Below, one piece after another: positions 1-7,828 of a stretch of 52,193 nt of DNA (position 1 is its first letter; each line of letters begins with the position of its first letter). The notes under the pieces were generated by a model that saw nothing but the letters and a program-made list of their open reading frames with translations, was not told the DNA's origin and searched no databases. Position numbers and translations under genes: made by a program. This DNA is from an uncultured Lactobacillus sp. (GTDB taxonomy: Bacteria; Bacillota; Bacilli; Lactobacillales; Lactobacillaceae): positions 1 through 52,193 of the forward strand of contig CAJUTO010000009.1 in assembly GCA_910589675.1 (NCBI GenBank). The letters run 5' to 3'.

Positions 1-2
1 TC

Positions 3-68
3 TTTGGAATCGTAACCTTAATTGAAGTTGCTAGAAATATGTACGCCAATCTAAAACATAAGTATTAA
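3..68 (+). CDS. C-terminal end of an unknown protein (partial)
   Basis: An open frame enters from the left edge and stops at TAA 66-68, giving 21 residues ending in NLKHKY. A strong hairpin terminator follows within 25 bases, which supports a real gene end. The other two plus frames stop earlier. The visible residues are hydrophobic then basic, as in a membrane protein tail, but the product cannot be named. Confidence 0.5.
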   Translation, partial: FGIVTLIEVARNMYANLKHKY

Positions 69-90
69 ATACTTTAATATTAATCTAAAA

Positions 91-142
91 AAATGCTGCT
101 GAATCTAAAGGTTATTAAGCCTTGATTTAGCAGCATTTTTTT
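91..142. terminator. Bidirectional hairpin terminator between convergent genes
   Basis: The arm AAATGCTGCTGAATC (91-105) pairs with GATTTAGCAGCATTT (124-138), with one G-T pair. A T-run follows on the plus strand and an A-run precedes it (T-run on the minus strand). It can end both the gene entering from the left and enolase. Confidence 0.85.
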
Positions 143-159
143 ATCACTTAAGCTTTTAA

Positions 160-1446
160 CTAATCAAAATCTACATTATTTGGAAAATGATTCAATCTTT
201 CATTTTCAACACCGATCTGATTTTCAATCTCAAGTAATCGATTATATTTCTCTACTCTTTCTGATCTTGCTGGTGCCCCAGATTTTAATTGCCCGGCGTT
301 GGTAGCAACTGTAAAGTCAGCAATAAATGTGTCACCTGTTTCACCCGAACGGTGAGATACCATCGTTGTCATATTGTTCTTTCTAGCTAAACGAATTGTT
401 TCAAGAGTTTCTGTAATAGTTCCTATCTGGTTAAGTTTAATTAAAATAGAGTTACATAATTTATCCTTAATCGCTTTTCTAACAAGTTTAGGATTGGTAC
501 ATACATTGTCATCTGCAACGACTTGATGAGTAGAGCCAAATTTAGCAGTAAATTTTTCAAAATTCTCCCAATCATTTTCATCAAAAGGATCTTCACAAGA
601 AATAATTTCTGGGAATTCTTTTAATAATTTGTCATAATACTTAAGCATTTCTTCCCCATTCCAGACGTGGCCTTCAAAATGATATTTTCCATCTTCCGTA
701 TTATAGAAAGAACTTGCTGCAGCATCAAAAGCAATTGCAATATCTTCTCCAGGTTTATACCCCGCTTTAATGATGGCTTTTCGCAATATCTTTAAGGCTT
801 CTTCAGAACTATTAAGATTTGGAGCAAAGCCACCTTCATCTCCCAATCCAGTTTCAAATCCGGCTTCTTCAATTACGGCTTTTAATGCATGGTAGGTATT
901 AACTATCTTTTCAAAACCATCGCGGAATGAATTTTTAGCAACAGGAGTAATCATAAATTCTTGAATATCAATTCCATTATCAGCATGCTTCCCTCCATTA
1001 ATTACATTATGAAAAGTTTGTGGCATTTCTAACTCACATCCCCCAAGATAACGATATAGTGGTTCATCTTTTGACCTAGCTGCTGCGCGTGCAATTGCCA
1101 TTGAAGTACCTAAGATTGCATTGGCCCCTAACTTAGCTTTATTTTGGGTTCCATCTAGTTTAATCATTGTCCGGTCAATCTCTGCCTGATTGTAAGGACT
1201 CAAGCCCTTAAGAGCATCATTGATTGGACCATTTACATTTGCAACAGCTTGAGTTACGCCTTTTCCTTGAAGACGTTTGCCACCATCTCTTAATTCAACA
1301 GCTTCTTTTTCACCTGTTGAAGCTCCAGAAGGAACTTCAGCTTTAGCTACTGTTCCATCAGATAAATAAGCATGAACTTCTACAGTTGGATTACCTCTTG
1401 AATCAAAAATCTCTAATGCTCTAACTTTTTCTACATAAACAGTCAT
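160..1446 (-). CDS. eno: Enolase (phosphopyruvate hydratase)
   Basis: Enolase converts 2-phosphoglycerate to phosphoenolpyruvate in glycolysis in the cytoplasm. At 428 residues it has the usual length. Visible landmarks are the N-terminal FDSRGNPTVE, the SGASTG loop (about residues 40-45), GDEGGFAPN with the catalytic Glu near 204, and the C-terminal SHRSGETGD motif. The ATG follows an AGGAGGT ribosome site at a normal distance. The gene stands alone between a terminator and a long leader that resembles a fluoride riboswitch. That fits the known inhibition of enolase by fluoride. Lactobacilli of this group often carry more than one enolase, so this may be a second copy; the window cannot settle that. 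Confidence 0.97.
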   Translation of the reverse strand: MTVYVEKVRALEIFDSRGNPTVEVHAYLSDGTVAKAEVPSGASTGEKEAVELRDGGKRLQGKGVTQAVANVNGPINDALKGLSPYNQAEIDRTMIKLDGTQNKAKLGANAILGTSMAIARAAARSKDEPLYRYLGGCELEMPQTFHNVINGGKHADNGIDIQEFMITPVAKNSFRDGFEKIVNTYHALKAVIEEAGFETGLGDEGGFAPNLNSSEEALKILRKAIIKAGYKPGEDIAIAFDAAASSFYNTEDGKYHFEGHVWNGEEMLKYYDKLLKEFPEIISCEDPFDENDWENFEKFTAKFGSTHQVVADDNVCTNPKLVRKAIKDKLCNSILIKLNQIGTITETLETIRLARKNNMTTMVSHRSGETGDTFIADFTVATNAGQLKSGAPARSERVEKYNRLLEIENQIGVENERLNHFPNNVDFD

Positions 1447-1467
1447 TTAAAATACCTCCTGATATAC

Positions 1468-1550
1468 AAAAAAGAGCAAAATAAATACGACCCCTACCGC
1501 CTGCTACTCAAAAAGAGTTTGTAGGAAGTAGACGTCGTTAGATTTTGCTC
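1468..1550 (-). terminator. Conditional terminator of the eno leader
   Basis: On the minus strand GAGCAAAAT (from 1549) pairs with ATTTTGCTC (ending 1474), ACGAC pairs with GTCGT, and CTTCCTAC pairs with GGTAGGGG, followed by TTTTTT at 1473-1468. The 5' arm contains the aptamer 3' part, so terminator and aptamer exclude each other. It lies 22 bases before the eno start. Confidence 0.75.
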
Positions 1551-1575
1551 GGTTTAATTGGTGAACGTCATCACC
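1468..1575 (-). promoter_or_regulatory. Fluoride riboswitch-like (crcB motif) leader of eno
   Basis: On the minus strand the transcript starts with the hairpin GGTGATGACGTTCACC (1575-1560), then AAACCG. It later has ACGACGTCTACTTCC (about 1538-1524). These match the crcB-motif blocks GGnGATGnnnTTCnCC, AAC and TGATGACnCCTACT. The hairpin loop GACGT is the exact complement of the downstream ACGTC, giving the aptamer pseudoknot. The internal P3 stem is weak by eye. The downstream part forms a terminator that would reuse aptamer bases, so ligand binding should switch eno on. Family knowledge: fluoride riboswitches are reported in front of enolase genes. Confidence 0.8.
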
Positions 1576-1593
1576 TATTCAATTTACACTTTC

Positions 1594-1621
1594 ATCATAC
1601 CAGCATTATTTTTAAATGCAA
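1594..1621 (-). promoter_or_regulatory. Promoter of the eno leader
   Basis: On the minus strand, TTGCAT (-35, 1621-1616), a 16-base spacer, then TATGAT (-10, 1599-1594) preceded by TGG, an extended -10. The predicted start lies just before the riboswitch hairpin. The rest of the gap to the next gene (1622-1804) shows no clear feature. Confidence 0.75.
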
Positions 1622-1804
1622 GAGATAATACAAAATAATTTTTCTCATACTCTTAGTTAATCGCATCGCTAAGTTTTGCCTTGAGGTTAAAATCGTATTT
1701 AAATTCAATAATCCCTAATTTTATATAAAATTATTTAATAAATCTTACTTTTACGCTATATTTATTTTAATACTTCTTTTGTTTTAGTAAGGATTAAGAA
1801 TAAA

Positions 1805-2524
1805 ATGACCAATAATATTTTGAAAATCAATTCAAACACTTATCAATTATTTGAAAATAACAAAAATATCGGCACCATCTCTACCTACACCAATGATTAT
1901 CATAATCAAAATTGCTATCTTAAATTTAACCTTCTTACACATCCACTCTCTTCGCCTTTTTCTTTAATCATGCAAGATAAAAAGAAGCCACTACAAGTTA
2001 TGCTTGATTCAACTGAAAAGTATTTAATCGATTTTTTAACTAAAAATGGCTTTCAATTAAAAAGACGGTGTTTTTCATTAACTGTTAAAAAAGATAATAT
2101 GAAATTGCTTCCTGAAGAAAAAATAACTATTCAAAAGTTCAATATACACAATAATAAATATTTAGACTGTTGTGATTTTCTATACCAATATTATAAAAAC
2201 AGTCATAAAGTTGTGTCACCACTAACTATCTCAAAAGATCAGTTTATTAAAGAAGTTCCTACTAAAACAGGATATTATCAACTTAATGAAAATTTTCAAA
2301 TTGAAAATATTATTTTTACTGAAAATAATGAGATTGCTTATATTTGTTCTACGAATCCAAAAACATGTCCTAAGTTCACTCAAAGCGTGCTATTAGATAT
2401 GTTCAGCTCTTTCGAAAGTATATTTTTTGAAGCAGACGATACTGATTGGGCAGCTATGACGCTACTTAATCAATTTAATGTAGCTGTAAATGAAAGTTTT
2501 AATACATATATTTTAGAAATGTGA
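1805..2524 (+). CDS. GNAT-like protein of unknown function
   Basis: A 239-residue cytoplasmic protein with no membrane segment. The alternation of beta-rich segments, a central helix (EKYLIDFLTKNGFQLKRRC) and a tail ending FFEADDTDWAAMTLLNQF resembles two-lobed GNAT acetyltransferases of lactobacilli, but I see no clean acetyl-CoA loop. The ribosome site is weak (AAGGATT upstream of ATG). It is a single-gene unit ending in a strong bidirectional terminator. Treat the GNAT assignment as a fold-level guess; the substrate is unknown. Confidence 0.55.
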   Translation: MTNNILKINSNTYQLFENNKNIGTISTYTNDYHNQNCYLKFNLLTHPLSSPFSLIMQDKKKPLQVMLDSTEKYLIDFLTKNGFQLKRRCFSLTVKKDNMKLLPEEKITIQKFNIHNNKYLDCCDFLYQYYKNSHKVVSPLTISKDQFIKEVPTKTGYYQLNENFQIENIIFTENNEIAYICSTNPKTCPKFTQSVLLDMFSSFESIFFEADDTDWAAMTLLNQFNVAVNESFNTYILEM

Positions 2525-2572
2525 GTTCCTAAAAGTGAGTTAGTTTAATTTAAGTCATAATCCCTTTAAACA

Positions 2573-2624
2573 AAAATACTGGTAATCAATATTTCTTTTA
2601 ACATTGATTACCAGTATTTTTTTA
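2573..2624. terminator. Bidirectional terminator
   Basis: AAAATACTGGTAATCAAT (2573-2590) pairs with ATTGATTACCAGTATTTT, followed by T7. It separates the plus-strand GNAT-like gene from the minus-strand ABC transporter and can serve both. Confidence 0.9.
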
Positions 2625-2627
2625 CCT

Positions 2628-4211
2628 TTAGTCTTTAACTAAATGAATTTCACGATCAAATAATGCACGCATTTCTTGATTAAAATTATGTGCTATAAAA
2701 ATAATCGTCTCTTTACCCTTAACTAAATTCTTTAAAATATTCATAGTTGCCTTTTGATCTATCGCACTAGTTCCTTCATCGATCAAAATTATGTCACTTC
2801 CATGAACTTTAGCCCGGGCTAGAACAATCTTTTGTCTCTGACCGCCCGAAATATTTAGTTTATCTAGATTTAATTGATGCTCTAATCCTTCCTTGAATTT
2901 AGAAATATCATTAGCGAAATTAACCTCTTTGATTATAGGCTCTACTTGAGAATTTAATTTTGAATTAAACATAGTAATGTTTTCTTCAATCGTCCCAGGA
3001 AATAGATTTGGATCTTGTGGAATATACCCCATCTTCGACATATCAGGATCAATTTCTTTTCCATCTTTATCTTTAAAAATAATCGATCCTTGTGTCGGTT
3101 TTATTGAACCTAAGATCAATTTAAACAAGGTAGATTTTCCAGCTCCGGAATCTCCAGTTAACAAAATTTTTTCTCCAGATTTTATTTGAATATCAGGAAA
3201 ACTTAATTTCTCACCATTTGGAAAAGCTAAAGCTAAATTCTCAGTAGAAATTAGAGCTGGCTTTTTCTTCTGAATATTTAAATTATTCTGTAATGGTGCA
3301 GAATCACTGCTAATTTGGTCCATTAGTTCTTCAGAAGATTTCATAAAACTCAATGCTTGGATCATTTGTTGCAAGCCAATGGAAATATTAGCTGCAAAAT
3401 TTTGCACTGACATAATTGCACCAAAGAGTACTTGTCCTTGCGTAATCATGTATCCAGTTATAGAAAGAAGGATTAATTGTCCTATTGAGTTACATAATCC
3501 ATTTATTACAATTAGTTCTTGCTGGGTACCCGTTTGATGAACATGCGCTTTTTCAATCTTATTAGCTGCCTGGCTCTGAACCTGAAATAGCTTTGCACCA
3601 GCAAAATATCTATGTAATTCTTCAACCCCAGAAAACCATTTTTCCAACACATCTAAATAATGTTTATTTTGAACAGAAACATTGGTTGTCGCTTTTTCCA
3701 TCTTTTTCTGAATAAGTTTAGGAATATAGTAAGATGCAATATCAATCAAAATACTTACAATAAAAATTTGCCAATGAATTGTGAGTAAGGCAACTAAAGC
3801 ACCAATGAACATTGTTCCATAAAAAGGAACAATAGGGTACCAATCAAAATAATTTTCTCTTACCATCTCAAGATCGTTGGTCATTCGATTTTGAACCGCA
3901 GCTATTTTGTGATACTTATTATCCTTAAAGTAATGACTAGCAAGATTATTACGAATTTTTTTATTATATTCCTCTTCTTGAATACGAGTAACAAACTGAA
4001 TGTAATAAATTAACCCTTGCGCTGCTAAATATAAGACCCCGATAGCAAGACTTGTCCATAACACTCCCATCCAGTTTTTATTCTTGATGAAAGTTAACCA
4101 GTACATTTGGACATACCCTGCACCAATTGCGCCTAATCCAGAAATAATGGATAAAAAATTGATATAAATAAATCTAAGGTAGTTTGTCTTGATAAATCCC
4201 TTAAAGCTCAT
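2628..4211 (-). CDS. ABC half-transporter (membrane domain fused to ATPase)
   Basis: A 527-residue type-IV-exporter half-molecule. About five to six hydrophobic segments lie in residues 10-290, then a nucleotide-binding domain with Walker A (GDSGAGKST, about 353), signature (ISGGQRQK), Walker B (IILIDEGTSAID) and H-loop (IIFIAHNF). All ATPase motifs are intact. Its ATG overlaps the stop of the upstream paralogue (ATGA), so the two were translated as a coupled pair, probably a heterodimer. Since the partner is broken, this half may now work alone, with another subunit, or not at all. The substrate cannot be read from the sequence. Confidence 0.85.
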   Translation of the reverse strand: MSFKGFIKTNYLRFIYINFLSIISGLGAIGAGYVQMYWLTFIKNKNWMGVLWTSLAIGVLYLAAQGLIYYIQFVTRIQEEEYNKKIRNNLASHYFKDNKYHKIAAVQNRMTNDLEMVRENYFDWYPIVPFYGTMFIGALVALLTIHWQIFIVSILIDIASYYIPKLIQKKMEKATTNVSVQNKHYLDVLEKWFSGVEELHRYFAGAKLFQVQSQAANKIEKAHVHQTGTQQELIVINGLCNSIGQLILLSITGYMITQGQVLFGAIMSVQNFAANISIGLQQMIQALSFMKSSEELMDQISSDSAPLQNNLNIQKKKPALISTENLALAFPNGEKLSFPDIQIKSGEKILLTGDSGAGKSTLFKLILGSIKPTQGSIIFKDKDGKEIDPDMSKMGYIPQDPNLFPGTIEENITMFNSKLNSQVEPIIKEVNFANDISKFKEGLEHQLNLDKLNISGGQRQKIVLARAKVHGSDIILIDEGTSAIDQKATMNILKNLVKGKETIIFIAHNFNQEMRALFDREIHLVKD

Positions 4212-5589
4212 CCCTGTTCACCTCCATTTTTCAAGCTGATTTTCCGATCAAACAGGTTCTCTAGCTCATCATTAAAATTATGGGCAATCATGACAATAGT
4301 AGTTTCCTGATCAAGTAAATTTTCTAGGATTTTCTTTGTGGCTTTACTGTCAATTGCACTTGTTCCCTCATCAATAAAGAGCCATTTTGATCCGGCTAAA
4401 ATTGCTCTTGCCAAAACGATTTTTTGCTTTTGTCCTCCTGATAGATTTCCTTCATCTAAATTAATTTCATGCTTTAAACCATCGGGGATTTTTTTAAGAT
4501 CATTTTCAAACTCAACTTGTTTAGCTACTCTTTTTACTTTCTCATCAAGCTTTGAATTGAACATTGTCATATTATTTTCAATAGTATCGGGGAAAAGAGT
4601 ATTATCTTGTGCTACATATCCAAGTTCATCCCGATTGAGTTTAATTTCTTTACCATTCTTATCTTCAAAAATTACTTTTCCACTAGTTGGTGATAATTTA
4701 CCTAAGATCAGCTTAAATAAAGTCGATTTTCCACTACCACTATCGCCTGTTACTAAAACTTTTTCACCACTTTTTATAGTTAAATCGGGGTAAGAAATAA
4801 GTTCACCATTCTTAAATTGATGCTGTAGGCCCTTTATCTGTAATTTAGCTACGTTTTCATCTTGATGCTCATTTTGTAAAGGTGCGCTCGCGGCCTCTAA
4901 TGAAGTTATTTTTTCATTTAACTTCTTTGATGATTTAATTAAGTTCCATTTTGATTCATCGACTGGGAATAAATTCTAAAACTACTATATCTTCTTAATT
5001 CATCTAGGCCATTAATCCAGTTTGAAATTGCTTTTAAAAGTTTTTCATTATTTTCAGTGACTTTAATGGTGGCATTTGAGCTCATTTTTTCAAATGCTTT
5101 CGGTAAGAAAAGTGAAACTACAGTTAGGATAAGCGTTAAGAAAACTAAGCTCCAATTATAAGAAAATAACACTACTATTGAAAAAATAACCATCAACCCA
5201 TATAAGAAGGCAGCTTTAATTGGCGTTAAATAGTTTCTAGTTAATTGATCCAAGTTAGCAGCTAAATTATTTTGAACTGCCGCTGTATCATCAATTTGCT
5301 TTTTAAACAAATATAAGCTGATCTTTTTTCTTATTTGATGTAAATAACTTTGACCTTGTTTACTGTATAAGTAGTCCGAACCAGAATTCAATAATAACCG
5401 GCAAATATCACAGAGCCTTGATAAAGCAATAAAGATTACAAAGCCTAAAAAATTCAAATTCTTTAAATTATTAAATGCCGGTGTCATCAAATACTGAGAA
5501 AGGGTATCTATTACAGCAGCAAATATTATCATTAAAAAAATTAGAATAAAGCGACTTTTGTTTATTCTAAATATTCCGCTTAGCTTCAT
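4208..5589 (-). pseudogene. Broken ABC half-transporter: internal deletion plus frameshift
   Basis: The first 216-codon frame (5589-4939) is a clear paralogue of the next gene up to ELRRYSS, then runs out of frame and stops. A second frame, open from about 4968 to 4208, resumes at WNLIKSSKKL and holds a complete ATPase domain: Walker A GDSGSGKST, signature LSGGQKQK, Walker B WLFIDEGTSAID. Compared with the intact 527-residue copy, about 84 residues (its positions 204-287, the last membrane segments) are missing at the junction near 4960-4985. The start has a good ribosome site (AGGGAGAGG). A membrane-domain fragment and a free ATPase domain could still be made, but a working half-transporter is unlikely. 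Confidence 0.85.
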
Positions 5590-5626
5590 CTTTAACCTCT
5601 CCCTTTAATTTTTTATTTATATTTTA

Positions 5627-5654
5627 ATATTACTGCTCAGATTTTAATTTACAA
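5627..5654 (-). promoter_or_regulatory. Putative promoter of the ABC transporter pair
   Basis: On the minus strand, TTGTAA (5654-5649), 16 bases, then TAATAT (5632-5627), about 40 bases before the start codon. The remaining gap (5655-5892) is AT-rich with no convincing gene or hairpin. Confidence 0.45.
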
Positions 5655-5892
5655 GCTATTTTTATTAAGTGGTCAAAAAAAGAAACTAAGATGCAAAATT
5701 ATATAAGTTAAGCGACACAGATCGCCAAATACGTGCATTTTCACTGAAAAAACTATAGTAGTATTTTTTATGCTTACATAAAGTTATTGCTTAAAAGTTA
5801 CTATCGATACAACAAAAATGATTAAATAATCTTTCATTTTTACTTAAAGTATTAGATAATATCATTAAATTCAATTAATGGAGGCTATAGGG

Positions 5893-6759
5893 ATGACGTA
5901 TGTTTTTATAGGAGTAATTTTTTTATTAATTCTTATCTATTTTTTATGTGGTTTGCGAATCGTACCGCAAAATTATGTCGGTTTAGTCGAAACGTTAGGT
6001 AAATACTCGAGGATGGTTAAAGCTGGTTTAGTTTTTATTTGGCCAATTTTTCAAAGCTTGAGAAAGGTAAGCTTAGCTTTGCAGCCCTTAGAAATTTCCA
6101 AATATCGTATTATCACTAAGGATAATGCTGAAATCACCACCAGCCTAACCTTAAACTATCTTGTCACTGATGCATACAAGTATTTTTACAACAATACTGA
6201 CTCCGTTGAATCGATGGTGCAATTAATTCGTGGTCATTTACGTGATATTATCGGACGAATGGAATTGAATGAAGCATTAGGTTCAACTAGTGAGATCAAT
6301 GCCCAATTATCAAAAGCAATTGGTGATTTAACTGATATTTATGGAATTCAAGTAGTTCGTGTTAACGTCGATGAATTGCTCCCTAGTCCAGAAATTCAAA
6401 AGGCCATGGATAAGCAGTTAACTGCTGACCGTGAAAAAACTGCCGCTATTGCTCGTGCGGAAGGTGAAGCTAGAAATATTGAATTAACTACTAAAGCCAA
6501 GAACGATGCACTTGTTGCTACTGCAAAAGCAAATGCTGAAGCAGTAAAAACTCAAGCTGATGCCGACGCTTATCGAATTGATAAATTACAAAAAGCTCTT
6601 GATAAAGCCGGAGATGGTTATTTCAGAAATCAAAGCCTAGATAGTTTTAACCAACTAGCACAAGGACCTAACAATTTAGTTGTGTTAGATAAAGATGAAA
6701 TCACTGATTTAGGCAAAATCCCAGCTGCTAAAAAGATTTGGGATCAAAGTGAAGATTAA
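5893..6759 (+). CDS. SPFH/Band 7 (stomatin-prohibitin family) membrane protein
   Basis: One N-terminal membrane segment (about residues 3-20) is followed by the SPFH domain (GLRIVPQNYVGLVETLGKY onward) and a long charged helical stretch (AEGEAR, KANAEAVKTQADADAYR) typical of stomatin oligomerisation. These proteins form large membrane-bound rings tied to membrane microdomains and protease control. I chose ATG 5893 (288 codons) because GGAGG at 5880-5884 sits 8 bases before it; the ATG at 5878 would contain the ribosome site itself. No NfeD partner is adjacent. A hairpin terminator follows directly. Confidence 0.88.
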   Translation: MTYVFIGVIFLLILIYFLCGLRIVPQNYVGLVETLGKYSRMVKAGLVFIWPIFQSLRKVSLALQPLEISKYRIITKDNAEITTSLTLNYLVTDAYKYFYNNTDSVESMVQLIRGHLRDIIGRMELNEALGSTSEINAQLSKAIGDLTDIYGIQVVRVNVDELLPSPEIQKAMDKQLTADREKTAAIARAEGEARNIELTTKAKNDALVATAKANAEAVKTQADADAYRIDKLQKALDKAGDGYFRNQSLDSFNQLAQGPNNLVVLDKDEITDLGKIPAAKKIWDQSED

Positions 6760-6763
6760 TAAG

Positions 6764-6811
6764 AACACTAAAAAACTTCTACCATTAAAAGTAGAAGTTT
6801 TTTTAGTGTTA
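6764..6811 (+). terminator. Terminator after the SPFH gene
   Basis: AACACTAAAAAACTTCTAC pairs with GTAGAAGTTTTTTTAGTGTT, ending in a T-rich run. A near-copy of this hairpin occurs at 7781-7828 on the other side of the toxin-antitoxin locus. Confidence 0.85.
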
Positions 6812-6870
6812 AATGGGGCAAAGATCAGGAATTAATTAATACACTTAGAAAACTAAAATTTGAACATAAT

Positions 6871-6906
6871 AAAAACGTACTACTTCTATAAATAAAAATA
6901 GTACGT
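6871..6906 (-). terminator. Terminator of the toxin-antitoxin operon
   Basis: On the minus strand ACGTACTA pairs with TAGTACGT and is followed by TTTTT, ten bases after the toxin stop codon. Confidence 0.7.
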
Positions 6907-6915
6907 CTACATAAG

Positions 6916-7263
6916 CTATTTATGATATTTTTTTGAGCTATTTTGATTTGGAAAAAGCCTATCATGGCTCCCCACTCGCACACCCACTGCTACTAATTCA
7001 TTACGTTCAATATACCAAATGACTACTACATCATTCGATTCAGTAGGACGCTCTCCTTTAGGAGTATCGCGAATATGAAATTCACGATATCCAGATAAGC
7101 GACGCTTAAGTTGATGATCTCTATACTCAAGAGGCAAAGTACCTGTTTCAAGTAACTCATCAATTGCAGCTCTTACATCATCAATAATAGTAGGATCAAT
7201 ACGTCCAAGCCGTTTTAAATCAGCATTAAATGTTGCTCGTGGTCTAAACTGTAGTTTTCCCAT
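6916..7263 (-). CDS. YafQ/RelE-superfamily mRNA interferase toxin
   Basis: A basic 115-residue protein. The core DHQLKRRLSGYREFHI, the strand VVVIWYIERNELVAVGV and the C-terminal GSHDRLF match YafQ-type toxins, where the His of GSHxxLF is catalytic. Family role: ribosome-dependent mRNA cleavage, neutralised by the upstream antitoxin. The ATG overlaps the antitoxin stop by one base (TAATG), so translation is coupled. A short insertion (DTPKGERPTESND) lies between the FHI and VVVIWY strands. No frame damage is visible. Confidence 0.85.
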   Translation of the reverse strand: MGKLQFRPRATFNADLKRLGRIDPTIIDDVRAAIDELLETGTLPLEYRDHQLKRRLSGYREFHIRDTPKGERPTESNDVVVIWYIERNELVAVGVRVGSHDRLFPNQNSSKKYHK

Positions 7264-7541
7264 TACTTAAATTGCTCCCAATAATCATCAGTTGATTCTA
7301 CAATTGGATCCTCTGGTAACTCATGTCTTTGAATTAGTTGATCACGAGCGATTGCGTACTCTAAAGAGTCTTCTTTTGCTCGGAGAGCTTTCTCCATCCA
7401 ATATAATTTATCTTGTGAAAGAACTGCTACTGATCGACTATTAGATCTAGCAATATAAACTACTTCATCATCATCGTTGACCTGATCTAAGTATTTCTTT
7501 AAATTTGCTCTAAAATCACTTTGAGTTAATGCTAACGTCAT
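7263..7541 (-). CDS. Phd/YefM-type antitoxin
   Basis: A 92-residue acidic protein starting MTLALTQSDFRANLKKYLDQV, the Phd/YefM DNA-binding fold, with DDEVVYIARSNSRSVAVLSQDKLYWME as the conserved strand-helix core and an acidic tail (EDPIVESTDDYWEQF) that would wrap the toxin. I chose the ATG at 7541 because GGAGGA lies 6-8 bases upstream; the longer frame to 7565 would read through the ribosome site. It probably represses its own operon. Confidence 0.85.
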   Translation of the reverse strand: MTLALTQSDFRANLKKYLDQVNDDDEVVYIARSNSRSVAVLSQDKLYWMEKALRAKEDSLEYAIARDQLIQRHELPEDPIVESTDDYWEQFK

Positions 7542-7617
7542 AAATCTTCCTCCTTCACATTTCATATTGATTTTTTATGCCAAAGTGGCACTTTTTTCTA
7601 TAAAATTAGGTCACTTT

Positions 7618-7650
7618 GTACTTAATATTGTACATGATTTTGTAATACAA
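7618..7650 (-). promoter_or_regulatory. Promoter and candidate operator of the toxin-antitoxin operon
   Basis: On the minus strand, TTGTAT (7650-7645), a 17-base spacer, then TATTAA (7627-7622). The dyad GTACTTAATATTGTAC (7618-7633) covers the -10, as expected for autorepression. A second dyad, AAAGTGGCACTTT, lies at 7582-7594 in the leader. Confidence 0.6.
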
Positions 7651-7686
7651 TCAACTTAGAGGGTTCAAATCCGCTTTAATTAGAAT

Positions 7687-7780
7687 TAGATAATTTCTAC
7701 TAATTGATCTAAGCTAACAGCTAAATTATTTTGAATTGCTGTATCATTTACTTCTAGGCGATTTTTTAATTCCTCCACAC
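7687..7780 (-). pseudogene. Relic of a third copy of the ABC half-transporter
   Basis: On the minus strand this stretch translates in part as DTAIQNNLAVSLDQLVE, close to DDTAAVQNNLAANLDQLTRN in the broken transporter (DNA at about 5227-5300). The DNA similarity is obvious by eye over about 60 bases. A further patch (7765-7780) resembles the GVEELHRY region. There is no open frame and no start; it is a decayed fragment of a duplicated gene. Confidence 0.65.
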
Positions 7781-7828
7781 CACTAAAAAAACTTCTACTT
7801 TTTTTAATAGTAGAAGTTTTTTAGTATT
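7781..7828. terminator. Terminator of the small membrane protein gene
   Basis: ACTAAAAAAACTTCTACT pairs with AGTAGAAGTTTTTTAGT, with T-runs on both strands. It directly follows the stop of the minus-strand gene at 7829 and is nearly the same hairpin as 6764-6811. Confidence 0.8.

Noticed and set aside
1468-1575. T-box or PyrR leader as an explanation of the eno leader
   Set aside because: There is no T-box motif (TGGnACCGCG) or specifier loop and no PyrR loop; the pseudoknot and GATGA hairpin fit the fluoride class instead.
2977-3189. Plus-strand open frame inside the ABC transporter gene
   Set aside because: It is antisense to the conserved ATPase domain, lacks a ribosome site and has no recognisable domain.
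4338-4793. 151-codon plus-strand frame over the broken transporter
   Set aside because: It mirrors the intact ATPase reading frame on the minus strand, including Walker A; a shadow frame.
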